From UBA2705 sp963977125 (lineage in GTDB: Bacteria > Pseudomonadota > Alphaproteobacteria > Micavibrionales > Micavibrionaceae): 63,753 nucleotides of DNA. Position numbers and translations under genes: made by a program. The number at the start of each line of letters is the position of its first letter. Within the stretch, counting starts at the first letter, position 1. Where the stretch lies: positions 1-63,753 of the forward strand of contig CAXBNJ010000009.1 of the NCBI GenBank assembly GCA_963977125.1, written 5' to 3'. Below the pieces are notes generated by a model. The model was given only the letters and a program-made list of their open reading frames with translations, did not search any database and was not told the origin of the DNA. Shown piece by piece: positions 53,962 to 62,817 of this stretch.

Positions 53962-55397
53962 GCTACAGCTCCTTCTAATTTAGAGTTTTGCTCTTGCTCT
54001 TTGACATTCACATCACCGCGAATGGTGCGCAAGACATTATAAGCCATGATTAAAGCGCCGCTTAAGAACAACAAACCACCCATAACCCGAATGAGATAAA
54101 ATGGTTTCATCGCCATAACACTTTCAACAAAGGAGTATTCGAGGAAGCCCATATCATCGTAAGAGCGCCACATTAGACCCTGCATAATGCCTGATACCCA
54201 CATAGATGAGATATAAAACACGATACCGATTGTTGCGATCCATAAATGAATCGAGATGAGTTTTGTTGAGTACATTTTTTCGCGGCCCCAAAGTCTTGGT
54301 ACCATGTAATAGAGGCAACCAAACGTAATAAAGCCGTTCCAACCCAGCGCGCCAGAATGCACGTGACCAATGGTCCAGTCTGTATAATGGGAAAGGGAGT
54401 TTACAGCACGTATTGACATAAGCGGCCCTTCAAATGTTGCCATGCCATAAAAGGCCAAAGCAATAATCATGAACTGCAAAATAGGGTCTTCACGTAGTTT
54501 ATGCCAAGCGCCAGAGAGCGTCATCGCACCGTTAATCATGCCGCCCCAGCTGGGCATCCATAACATAATTGAGAAGGTCATGCCCAGTGTCTGTGCCCAA
54601 TCAGGCAAAGCTGTATAATGCAAGTGGTGCGGACCTGCCCAAATATAGATAAAGATTAGCGACCAAAAATGTATGATCGATAGGCGGTAAGAATAAATCG
54701 GGCGATTGGCTTGTTTAGGGATGAAGTAATACATCATGCCAAGAAAGCCTGCGGTCAGGAAAAATCCGACAGCATTATGCCCGTACCACCATTGGATCAT
54801 TGCGCTTTGCACGCCAGCAAATGCTGAGTAACTTTTAGCGCCAGCTATATCCACCGGCAAAGCTAAACCATTACACAAATGCAGTACAGCGACGGTAATA
54901 ATAAAGGCGAGATAGAACCAGTTAGCCACATATAAATGCGGTTCTTTACGTTTGATGCAGGTCATCAGATAGACGATCAAATAGGACACCCAAACAATCG
55001 TTAACCAAATATCAGCATACCATTCTGGCTGCGCGTATTCTTTGCTCTGCGTTACACCGAGCACATAGCCCAGTGCCGCCATTACAATAAAGCCTTGATA
55101 ACCCCAAAACGTGAAATTGGCGAGTTTGTCACCCCATAAACGTACCCCACAGGTACGTTGTACAATGAAGTAACTGGTTGCAAATAACGCATTACCACCA
55201 AAAGCAAAAATCACCGCCGAAGTATGAACGGGGCGCAAGCGACCAAAAGAAAGATAAGGCTCAATATTCAAGCTCGGGAAGGCCATTTGCGAGGCAATAA
55301 GAACCCCCACCGACATGCCGACGATACCCCAAAAGACAGTAGCCAGCGTAAAGAGCTTTACTACATCATAATTATAATTGGGTTTTTCTGTACTCAT
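53958..55397 (-). CDS. ccoN: cbb3-type cytochrome c oxidase subunit I
   Basis: The catalytic subunit with haem b and the b3-CuB centre. The 479 residues show about twelve helices and conserved His-rich segments such as RPVHTSAVIFAFGGNALFAT, WWYGHNAVGFFLTAGFLGM and the region around PHHLHYTALPDWAQTLGMTF. The ATG at 55397 is preferred because AAAGGA lies 8 bases upstream; the frame is open 7 codons further. It follows a TauE-like gene by 36 bases. Confidence 0.97.
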   Translation of the reverse strand: MSTEKPNYNYDVVKLFTLATVFWGIVGMSVGVLIASQMAFPSLNIEPYLSFGRLRPVHTSAVIFAFGGNALFATSYFIVQRTCGVRLWGDKLANFTFWGYQGFIVMAALGYVLGVTQSKEYAQPEWYADIWLTIVWVSYLIVYLMTCIKRKEPHLYVANWFYLAFIITVAVLHLCNGLALPVDIAGAKSYSAFAGVQSAMIQWWYGHNAVGFFLTAGFLGMMYYFIPKQANRPIYSYRLSIIHFWSLIFIYIWAGPHHLHYTALPDWAQTLGMTFSIMLWMPSWGGMINGAMTLSGAWHKLREDPILQFMIIALAFYGMATFEGPLMSIRAVNSLSHYTDWTIGHVHSGALGWNGFITFGCLYYMVPRLWGREKMYSTKLISIHLWIATIGIVFYISSMWVSGIMQGLMWRSYDDMGFLEYSFVESVMAMKPFYLIRVMGGLLFLSGALIMAYNVLRTIRGDVNVKEQEQNSKLEGAVA

Positions 55398-55433
55398 TCT
55401 TTTTTCCTTTAAAATCATCTCTGTAATAGAATC

Positions 55434-56147
55434 TTATAATAGTAGTTGTCCGGCTAAAGCAAACAACCATAATCCACTAATGACCATCGCGCCTTGTGTT
55501 ATGCGCATAGAGGCGCGCGGATATTTTTTCTTAAGCATATTCCCACCAAATGCGACAAGAATAAGCGCGGGCATTGTTCCGAACGTAAATGCCCCCATAG
55601 CGATAGCGGCCTGCACGGCATTGGGCGCACTCGCCGAAGCTAAAAGCGCCGCCACAACCAGACCGCAAGGCATAAACCCAAGTAAAATACCCAACCCATA
55701 GCGCTTAAGCGCGTTAGGGTTACGCATCAATTTGGAAGAAAATTGTACTATAAATTTATATGGAGCGGCTAACCGAATATGGGCGACCCACGGGAAAATG
55801 CTAGAAAGCTGCGGCAAGGCGCTTACCAGAAAAATCACGCCTGCGAGCACTAATAAAGGGGCTGCAATTAATGCTTTTAGCCCCGAAAAAACAAACGCCA
55901 AATTAATGACGGAACTGACCAATATAGCGAGGGTGACATATGTTGTCATGCGCCCTAGGTGATAGGGGATGAGGAGGGATGAGCGGATCCTTTTAAGCTC
56001 AGTCTGAGGGCCGAGCTGCGCCAACACGAAAGGCGAGCACATCCCCGCGCAATGTGTGAACCCACCAAAAAGCCCAGCCAAAAAAAGACTGATAACCAAG
56101 CCGTGCGTTGTCGCTATGTCATGAATGCATTGTCCGATGAACATCAT
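55434..56147 (-). CDS. TauE/SafE- or DsbD_2-type membrane protein of the cbb3 operon
   Basis: A 237-residue protein with about six hydrophobic helices and the motif GGFTHCAGMCSPFVLAQ near residue 30, typical of the small sulfite-exporter-like / DsbD_2 membrane proteins found with ccoNOQP and metal-related genes. A role in copper or cofactor supply is suggested by context only. It is first in the operon, 36 bases upstream of ccoN, and divergent from the Crp/Fnr regulator. In many genomes the homologue lies after ccoS instead. Confidence 0.8.
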   Translation of the reverse strand: MMFIGQCIHDIATTHGLVISLFLAGLFGGFTHCAGMCSPFVLAQLGPQTELKRIRSSLLIPYHLGRMTTYVTLAILVSSVINLAFVFSGLKALIAAPLLVLAGVIFLVSALPQLSSIFPWVAHIRLAAPYKFIVQFSSKLMRNPNALKRYGLGILLGFMPCGLVVAALLASASAPNAVQAAIAMGAFTFGTMPALILVAFGGNMLKKKYPRASMRITQGAMVISGLWLFALAGQLLL

Positions 56148-56199
56148 AAATTCGTCTATACTCCTTTCTTTATTATAAAAAAACGCTTAGAGTTACGAC

Positions 56200-56213
56200 T
56201 TGACTTAAGTCAA
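56200..56213. promoter_or_regulatory. FNR/FixK-type binding site
   Basis: TTGACTTAAGTCAA, a perfect 14-bp palindrome of the TTGA-N6-TCAA class. It lies between the divergent cbb3 operon (first start 56147) and the regulator (start 56250), about 36 bases upstream of the regulator start, so one site could serve both. The adjacent regulator has the recognition residues E-T-F-S-R that fit this half site. Confidence 0.8.
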
Positions 56214-56249
56214 TTTTTCTACTGATTATGTAAGAAATCAGGGGTTTAC

Positions 56250-56984
56250 TTGAATGTTTGTACGAAAGTTTATAAGACAGTGAATAACTTAAAGCATATT
56301 AGCCTTTTCAAAGGTTGCGAATCTGCGTTTTTTGACGAGCTTGAAACGCAGGGGCAGTCGTTAACTTGTCCAAAAGGTCGAATTCTTTTTATTAGTGGTG
56401 AACAGGCCGATCGGTTTTATTATATAAAAAGCGGCTGGGTAAAGCTTTTTCGCGAAACGCTTGATGGTACGCAAGCCGTTGTCGATATATTGCCAGCGGG
56501 CCATGTTTTTGGTGAAACATCTATTTTTTCGAATAATAACTACCCTTATAGCGCAGAAGTTGTTGAATCTGCTGAAGTCATAGCTTTACCGACACTGGTT
56601 TTAAAAACAGAGGTTGAGAATAACAATAAGCTCGCTTTAAACATGCTTAATCACATGGCGCGTTATCGCGCCCAACAAGATAAAGAAATAGAGCATCTCT
56701 CTATTCAGAATGCATCACAGCGCATCGGGTGTTTTCTTTTGAGCCTTGCCAAGCAGGACAGTGTGGGGGCGACCACTATACGCTTGCCTTATGATAAAAC
56801 GCTTGTCGCCTCTCGCCTTGGCATGCAGCCAGAAACATTCTCGCGTGCCCTTGCTAAGCTTCGTGATAAAACAGGAATACAGGTCAATGGGGCGACGATA
56901 AATGTTGATAACCTCAAGCAGCTTAGCAGCTATTCTTGCGCGGCTTGTTCGTCGGAATTTCCCTGTAAGAATTTAAAAGCATAA
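56250..56984 (+). CDS. Crp/Fnr family transcriptional regulator
   Basis: A 244-residue regulator with an N-terminal cyclic-nucleotide-like sensor domain (GRILFISGEQADRFYYIKSG, DILPAGHVFGETSIFSNN), a long dimerisation helix, and a C-terminal winged helix-turn-helix (VASRLGMQPETFSRALAKLR). The E-x2-SR recognition pattern matches FNR and FixK. It lacks the four-Cys N-terminal cluster of FNR; it has C4, C23 and C40 only, and instead a C-terminal C230-x2-C233-x5-C239. The start is TTG at 56250 (AGGGG upstream); GTG at 56280 is an alternative. It probably controls the divergent cbb3 operon. Confidence 0.9.
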   Translation: MNVCTKVYKTVNNLKHISLFKGCESAFFDELETQGQSLTCPKGRILFISGEQADRFYYIKSGWVKLFRETLDGTQAVVDILPAGHVFGETSIFSNNNYPYSAEVVESAEVIALPTLVLKTEVENNNKLALNMLNHMARYRAQQDKEIEHLSIQNASQRIGCFLLSLAKQDSVGATTIRLPYDKTLVASRLGMQPETFSRALAKLRDKTGIQVNGATINVDNLKQLSSYSCAACSSEFPCKNLKA

Positions 56985-57046
56985 GAATTTAAAAGCATAA
57001 GAATTTAAAAGCGTAAGGCTTTAAAAGCGTAAGGCTTTAAAAACCA
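56967..57046 (+). repeat. Five tandem 16-bp repeats at the end of the regulator gene
   Basis: Units AAGAATTTAAAAGCAT (twice), AAGAATTTAAAAGCGT, AAGGCTTTAAAAGCGT, then AAGGCTTTAAAAACCA. The first unit encodes the last codons of the regulator and part of its stop, so the gene end has been tandemly copied. The last two units carry shared substitutions, pointing to stepwise expansion. Confidence 0.9.
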
Positions 57047-57084
57047 TAGGGAAATTCAAGGTTAAGAGCTTTGCTTCGCTGGGC

Positions 57085-57315
57085 TTAGCTGGCAAAAACA
57101 ACCTTGATACCGTGTTTTTTGAAATAGCCTTGCATCATTTTACGACCCAAGCGGTTGTTAAATGGCAGTTTAGACGCGTCAGCAGCAAATTCTTTTACGC
57201 CTTCGTGAGCCATTGATTTCTTTAATTGCGCAATGTGCAAATCAATATCTTCGTTATCTGCCGCTAAAGATTGGTAAATAGCTTCTGTGGCTTGTGCCAA
57301 TGTTAATGTCGTCAT
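57085..57315 (-). CDS. Small hypothetical protein, 76 residues
   Basis: Not recognised. It begins MTTLTLAQATEAIYQSLAAD, has no signal peptide or membrane helix, is mildly basic at the C terminus (NNRLGRKMMQGYFKKHGIKV), and looks like a small helical domain. It is flanked by the repeat array on the left and the aspartoacylase-like gene on the right, both 100-plus bases away. Confidence 0.6.
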   Translation of the reverse strand: MTTLTLAQATEAIYQSLAADNEDIDLHIAQLKKSMAHEGVKEFAADASKLPFNNRLGRKMMQGYFKKHGIKVVFAS

Positions 57316-57450
57316 TTTTTTCCTGCCGAGTTTATTGTTTGAATATTGTTTATCGCTATAAACGCCGTGTAAGACAATAGGGAAAGATAAAAAGACGTAT
57401 TAAAGACGTATTATATACCTAAACCGGTTGATCGGCGCAAAGGATATTCA

Positions 57451-58482
57451 TCAGTTTAAGAAGCGCTCCCCAGTGCCGCTATCAAGCTGTTCTTCAAATA
57501 GATCAACATGTTCTTCGACGGCGCTTGAATCTTCAAATGTCGCGACGTGAAAAGCAGCTTCGCCACGGTTCAGCAAAGGCATTGTCGCCATGCCGATAAT
57601 AATGCCGGTTCTGCGTGCTTCTATATTATGTTTTTCGCGCCCGAATGGATCGGATAAAACGCCCAAAACTTGGCCTTTTTCAACGCGCGCCCCTAATTCG
57701 GCTTTGACAGATAAAATGCCACTATTGGGTGCGCGTATCCAATGACTGGAATGCGCCACAAAAACATCATGTGGGGGTGTTTTATTTTTTAGCGGTTTGA
57801 ACATGCCTATTTCGCGCATCACAGATAATATGCCCTGTAGGCCGCTTTTAATGGCTTTCTCATTAAAACGTAGAGCTTCCCCGCCTTCATAAAGCAATGT
57901 AGGGATGTTTAACTGGCGTGTTGCAGCGCGTAATGATCCATCGCGGAGCTCAGAGTGAAGCACGACAGGAACAGGGAACGCATTAGCCATTCTTTGTGTT
58001 TCCGGGTCATCAAGACAGGCGCGTATTTGCGGCAAGTTGACACGGTTCACCGCCGCAGTATGCAGGTCAATACCGTGTGTGCAATGCTTAAGTACTTGTT
58101 CGCTAAGCGCATAGGCAAGCTGTCCCGCCAAAGAGCCATTTTCAGAACCAGGGAAACATCGGTTTAAATCACGGCGATCAGGCAAATAGCGCGAATTGGT
58201 GTTAAATCCAAATACATTGACAATTGGTACAGCGATTAATGTACCTTTTATGCTCTTAAGGGATTTTTTGCTTAAAAGGCGGCGAATAATATCCACCCCA
58301 TTAATTTCATCTCCGTGCACTGCGCCCGTGACAAACAGCACGGGGCCGTCTTCTTTGCCGCGTACAACTTCGATGGGGACGGTCATATCCGTAAAGTCGT
58401 AAAGCTTGCCCACATCAAGGTAAATGCGTTTACGCTCACCGGGTGCAACAGAGGTATCACCAATGACTAATTCTTTTAGCAT
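57451..58482 (-). CDS. Succinylglutamate desuccinylase/aspartoacylase family protein
   Basis: A 343-residue M14-like zinc hydrolase. Zinc ligands are visible in VTGAVHGDEINGVDIIRRLL (His and Glu) and in GIDLHTAAVN (His). The C-terminal part (APNSGILSVKAELGARVEKG, VLGVLSDPFG) looks like a biotinyl/lipoyl-type beta domain. The substrate is not known; the fold occurs in amide hydrolases acting on N-acyl amino acids. It lies 8 bases after the rimK gene, so the two form an operon. Confidence 0.85.
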   Translation of the reverse strand: MLKELVIGDTSVAPGERKRIYLDVGKLYDFTDMTVPIEVVRGKEDGPVLFVTGAVHGDEINGVDIIRRLLSKKSLKSIKGTLIAVPIVNVFGFNTNSRYLPDRRDLNRCFPGSENGSLAGQLAYALSEQVLKHCTHGIDLHTAAVNRVNLPQIRACLDDPETQRMANAFPVPVVLHSELRDGSLRAATRQLNIPTLLYEGGEALRFNEKAIKSGLQGILSVMREIGMFKPLKNKTPPHDVFVAHSSHWIRAPNSGILSVKAELGARVEKGQVLGVLSDPFGREKHNIEARRTGIIIGMATMPLLNRGEAAFHVATFEDSSAVEEHVDLFEEQLDSGTGERFLN

Positions 58483-58490
58483 GATTGTGC

Positions 58491-59405
58491 TTACCCTTTG
58501 CCTTTGGTTTTATTGGGGCCTTTTTGAGCATCTTTTTCCATGTACTCAATAATAGCGCCAGCGATATCTTTGCCTGTTGCTTTTTCAATGCCTTCTAGGC
58601 CGGGCGATGAATTAACTTCTAAGACAAGCGGTCCACGCGATGAGCGCACAATATCAACCCCTGCCAAATATAAGCCCATAACTTTAGCCGCTTTGACGGC
58701 CAAAGCGCGCTCTTCGGGCTTAAGCTTAATGACCTTTGCTGATCCGCCCATATGCAAGTTAGAGCGAAACTCACCCTCTTTGGCTGTGCGCTCCATAGCG
58801 GCGATGACTTTATCGCCGATTACAAAACAGCGTATATCTGAACCGCCTGCCTCTTCGATAAATTCTTGTACAAGAAATTCGGTTTCAAGATCACGGAATG
58901 CGTTAATAAGGCTTTCGGCCGCTTTGTCGGTTTCTGCCATAAGCACGCCTTTACCTTGCGTGCTGCTAATGACTTTTACAATTAAAGGGGCGTGGCCAAC
59001 AAATTCGATCAAATCTTCTGTCGCGTCAGCACGATTAGCATAGCCAGTAATCGGCATATCAACACCCTTACGGGCAAGAAGTTGGTGCGCGCGTAGTTTA
59101 TCGCGCGATCTTGTGATCGCTACAGATTCGTTGATTGAATAGACATTGCCGACTTCAAATTGGCGTAACACGGCAGTGCCATATGATGTAACCGAAGCGC
59201 CAATGCGCGGAATAACGGCATCAAATTTCAATCTTTCTCTAACGCCTTTACGTTTGTAATAGACGGTTGGCTTATTAGCCGTGATATTCATATAGCAACG
59301 TAAAACATCGATAACTTGCACTTCATGGCCGCGTTTTTCCGCTGCTTCTACCAAACGCTGTGTTGAATAGAGCTTAGGGCCGCGTGAGAGTATACCGATT
59401 TTCAT
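58491..59405 (-). CDS. rimK: RimK-like ATP-grasp ligase
   Basis: An ATP-grasp enzyme that adds glutamate to proteins; the type member modifies the C terminus of ribosomal protein S6. It opens KIGILSRGPKLYSTQRLVEA, with INESVAITRSRDKLRAHQLL, KVISSTQGKGVLMAETD (ATP-grasp lid), RCFVIGDKVIAAMERTA and LEVNSSPGLEGIEKATG near the end. The 304-residue length is normal. The target is not proved here: homologues also act on other peptides. It is followed by the aspartoacylase-like gene. Confidence 0.85.
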   Translation of the reverse strand: MKIGILSRGPKLYSTQRLVEAAEKRGHEVQVIDVLRCYMNITANKPTVYYKRKGVRERLKFDAVIPRIGASVTSYGTAVLRQFEVGNVYSINESVAITRSRDKLRAHQLLARKGVDMPITGYANRADATEDLIEFVGHAPLIVKVISSTQGKGVLMAETDKAAESLINAFRDLETEFLVQEFIEEAGGSDIRCFVIGDKVIAAMERTAKEGEFRSNLHMGGSAKVIKLKPEERALAVKAAKVMGLYLAGVDIVRSSRGPLVLEVNSSPGLEGIEKATGKDIAGAIIEYMEKDAQKGPNKTKGKG

Positions 59406-59546
59406 ATTTTGAGTTCCTTGTAATTAAAAAATAGTTCTAACAAAAAAGGCGGCAATGCTCAGGAGGTGACCCTGTGCGCGCGTCGCATTATTCTTTGTTT
59501 AAGATTACTGGGTAGATAATCACAGTATAATATAGTGTTTATTGAG

Positions 59547-59609
59547 AAAGCCAAGAGCAATTAAATTATATCAGCAAGACCTGCTATGCTTCAAATTGCT
59601 CTTGGCTTT
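59547..59609 (-). terminator. Long-stem hairpin downstream of czcA
   Basis: Arms AAAGCCAAGAGCAATT and AATTGCTCTTGGCTTT pair perfectly (16 bp) around a 31-base loop. It starts 10 bases beyond the czcA stop on the minus strand. The T-run is short, so it may be a stabilising structure or terminator. Confidence 0.6.
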
Positions 59610-59618
59610 TCACATTGC

Positions 59619-62600
59619 CTAATGTTTCTTTTTAGAGAGGCTCAAGCGACTAGGAAACCATTTATATAATGCAGGCAAGACCAGCAATGTCAGTATGGTG
59701 GAGGATATAATCCCGCCAATCACAACGGTTGCCAGTGGTCTTTGTACTTCTGATCCTGCGCCGATATTAAACGCCATTGGTACAAAACCGAGGCTCGCGA
59801 CAAGGGCGGTCATCAAAACAGGGCGAAGGCGCGTTAATGCCCCTTCAATAATCGCTTCGTCTTGTGATTTTCCTTGGGCTTCGAGGTCACGAATAAAGGA
59901 CAGCATAACAACGCCGTTAAGCACAGCAACGCCCGATAAAGCGATAAAGCCAACACCCGCGGAAATCGACAGCGGAATATCACGGATCATTAAAGCCGCA
60001 ATACCGCCCGTTAAAGCCAAAGGCACACCAGAAAACACCAATAATGCGGCGCGCGCTGAATTAAACGCCATAAACAACAGACCAAAAATCAACAAGAGTG
60101 AAATCGGAACAACAATCATTAAACGCTGCTTGGCGGATATAAGCTGTTCAAACGTTCCACCATAATCAACCCAATAGCCCGCAGGCACATCGACTTTGTT
60201 ACGCACGACATTTTGAACATCACTGACAAAGCTTGCAAGGTCGCGGCCACGAACATTCGCGGTCACAAAAATGCGACGCTTGCCGTTTTCACGGCTGATT
60301 TGTGCGTGTCCATAAGCGATATTCAGATCAGCAACCTCTTTCAAAGGCACATAATCTGGCGTTTCATCTACGCCGCTTTGTTCTGCATGAGGCAGGGGAA
60401 TAGGCAGCATCTCAAGGCTTTTCATATCGGTACGCAGCTTTTCAGGCAAACGCACCACCAGATCAAAGCGTCGATCCCCTTCAAAGACTTGCCCAATTTT
60501 GCGCCCGCCCATAGCGATTTGTACCACCTCTTGCACGTCTGCTATGTTCAAGCCATATAAATCAAGGCGTTTACGATCAGGCATAATGCTGAGTGTTGGC
60601 AGGCCTGTGGTTTGTTCGACTTTAACATCTGCTGCGCCATCGACTTTATTGAGTGCCGCGGCAATTTCCTGTGCGGTTTTTAGCAATTGATCAAGATCAT
60701 CACCATAAAGCTTAACCGCAAGGTCACTGCGAACACCTGAAATAAGTTCGTTAAAACGCATTTGAATGGGCTGAGTAAACTCGTAATTATTACCCGGTAG
60801 ATCCGCTAAAGCGTGCTCTAAGCGTTCCACCAATTCAGATTTTGCTAAACTCGGATCTGGCCATTCTTTGCGCGGTTTTAAAAGCACAAATGTATCTGAT
60901 AGATTGGGTGGCATAGGGTCTGTTGCGACCTCAGGCGTGCCAATTTTACTGAAGACAGTCTTAACCTCATCAAAGGTCAAAACCATTTTTTCAACTTCAT
61001 GCTGCATTTTTGTTGATTGGCTCATGCTGGTGCCGGGAATGCGCATAGCATGAAGGGCAATATCGCCTTCATCAAGGCTTGGAATAAATTCCGCGCCCAT
61101 GCGTGATGCGCCCACTAAACTGATAACCACCAAAATAACAGCGGTTGAAACCACAATAGCAGGGTGGCGTATGCTCCATTTCAACAAGGGTGCATAGCCG
61201 CCTTTAGCGGCGCGAATGACCATGTTTTCTTCTTCATGGACTTTGCCTGTAATAAAGGTTGCGACCGCAGCCGGGACAAAGGTTAGTGACAAGATAAGGG
61301 CACTGAGTAGCGCCACGACAACGGTAAAGGCCATGGGGTGGAACATTTTACCTTCAACGCCCGTGAGCGAGAAGATTGGGATATAAACAATCGTAATAAT
61401 CAAAATGCCAAAAATGCTTGGCTTGATGACCTCTGTTGTGGCTTTGGCGGCAAGGGAGAAACGCTCCTCTTTGTTAAGAAGGCGCCCTAACTTATGCTGC
61501 TCCATACCAAAACGCCGCAGACAGTTTTCAATGATAATCACCGCGCCATCGACGATAAGACCGAAATCCAAAGCGCCAAGGCTCATTAAATTGCCTGAGA
61601 CTTTATTTTCAACCATGCCTGTAATCGTCATCAGCATTGCGATAGGAATAACAAGCGCTGTAATTAAAGCTGCACGTAAATTGCCCAACAATAAGAACAA
61701 AATAACCACGACCAGTAACGCGCCCTCAACAAGGTTTTTTTCAACCGTTTTGATGGTGCGCTCGACAAGGGATGTTCTGTCATAAACAGCCCTAGCATGA
61801 ACACCTTCGGGCAAGGAATCATTGACAATCTCCAGTTTTGCCGCCACGCGCTCCGCGACGTCTTGCGAGTTTTCGCCCATCAGCATCATCGCGGTGCCGA
61901 GGACAACTTCCTTGCCGTTTTGTGTCGCTGCGCCCGTACGTAAGGGGGCGCCTAATGCAACATCAGCGACATCGCCAATGCGTATGGTGACCTCATCACG
62001 CTTGGCGATGATGATGTTTTGAATATCGGCAATGTCTTTTACCTGACCGGGGACGCGCACTAAATATTGCTCGCCATATTTTTCGATATAACCTGCGCCA
62101 ACATTGCTGTTATTCCGCTCTAAAGCATTCATTAAATCAGCAAGGCTCAGATCATAAGATAATAATTGTTCAGGATAAGGCATCACATGATATTGCTGCT
62201 TATAGCCGCCAATCGTATTGATTTCGATGACGCCTTTAAGGTTACGTAATTGCGGGACAATGACCCATTCTTGTATGGTCAGTAAATCCATCGGCGTATA
62301 GGCTGTGCCATCTTCTTTAACGGCGCCGTCTTCGGCGTCCACCGTATACATGTAAATCTCGCCAAGACCTGTAGCAATCGGCCCCATCATCGGCTCTATA
62401 CCAGCAGGAATTTCGCTTTTAATCCCAGATAGGCGTTCAGCCAATAATTGACGGGCAAAATAGATATCAGTGCCTTCTTCAAAGACGACCGTGACTTGTG
62501 ACAAGCCGTAGCGCGAAATTGAGCGCGTATAATCCAGTTTCGGAATGCCCGCAAGCGAGGTTTCAACGGGGAAGGTAATGCGTTGTTCAACTTCAAGCGG

Positions 62601-62771
62601 CGTATAGCCCGCCGCTTCAGTATTAATTTGAACTTGAACATTGGTAATATCAGGTACGGCATCAATCGAGAGCCGCTTGAAGTTATAAACGCCCAAAGCA
62701 CATAGGCAAAAAACAGCGACAAGCACAAGCCAGCGATGGCGTATGGACGCTTCAACAATTTTTTCTAACAT
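59619..62771 (-). CDS. czcA: Heavy-metal efflux RND pump, CzcA/CusA family
   Basis: A proton-driven inner-membrane pump that exports heavy-metal cations with an adaptor and an outer-membrane channel. The 1050 residues contain twelve helices, two large periplasmic domains, and the HME-type helix-IV motif DFGLIVDGAVIIIENCLRRF, which distinguishes the CzcA type (Zn/Co/Cd) from the CusA type (usually with other residues). Substrate cannot be fixed by eye. It follows the adaptor gene by 46 bases and ends at a hairpin at 59547-59609. Confidence 0.95.
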   Translation of the reverse strand: MLEKIVEASIRHRWLVLVAVFCLCALGVYNFKRLSIDAVPDITNVQVQINTEAAGYTPLEVEQRITFPVETSLAGIPKLDYTRSISRYGLSQVTVVFEEGTDIYFARQLLAERLSGIKSEIPAGIEPMMGPIATGLGEIYMYTVDAEDGAVKEDGTAYTPMDLLTIQEWVIVPQLRNLKGVIEINTIGGYKQQYHVMPYPEQLLSYDLSLADLMNALERNNSNVGAGYIEKYGEQYLVRVPGQVKDIADIQNIIIAKRDEVTIRIGDVADVALGAPLRTGAATQNGKEVVLGTAMMLMGENSQDVAERVAAKLEIVNDSLPEGVHARAVYDRTSLVERTIKTVEKNLVEGALLVVVILFLLLGNLRAALITALVIPIAMLMTITGMVENKVSGNLMSLGALDFGLIVDGAVIIIENCLRRFGMEQHKLGRLLNKEERFSLAAKATTEVIKPSIFGILIITIVYIPIFSLTGVEGKMFHPMAFTVVVALLSALILSLTFVPAAVATFITGKVHEEENMVIRAAKGGYAPLLKWSIRHPAIVVSTAVILVVISLVGASRMGAEFIPSLDEGDIALHAMRIPGTSMSQSTKMQHEVEKMVLTFDEVKTVFSKIGTPEVATDPMPPNLSDTFVLLKPRKEWPDPSLAKSELVERLEHALADLPGNNYEFTQPIQMRFNELISGVRSDLAVKLYGDDLDQLLKTAQEIAAALNKVDGAADVKVEQTTGLPTLSIMPDRKRLDLYGLNIADVQEVVQIAMGGRKIGQVFEGDRRFDLVVRLPEKLRTDMKSLEMLPIPLPHAEQSGVDETPDYVPLKEVADLNIAYGHAQISRENGKRRIFVTANVRGRDLASFVSDVQNVVRNKVDVPAGYWVDYGGTFEQLISAKQRLMIVVPISLLLIFGLLFMAFNSARAALLVFSGVPLALTGGIAALMIRDIPLSISAGVGFIALSGVAVLNGVVMLSFIRDLEAQGKSQDEAIIEGALTRLRPVLMTALVASLGFVPMAFNIGAGSEVQRPLATVVIGGIISSTILTLLVLPALYKWFPSRLSLSKKKH

Positions 62772-62817
62772 AATTTTATCTCTCTATTCTCTTTAACTCT
62801 CTTAAATTTTCGAGTTT

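Noticed and set aside
61405..61785. A 126-codon plus-strand frame inside czcA
   Set aside because: Antisense to the efflux pump; basic, Ser-rich composition as expected for a shadow frame.
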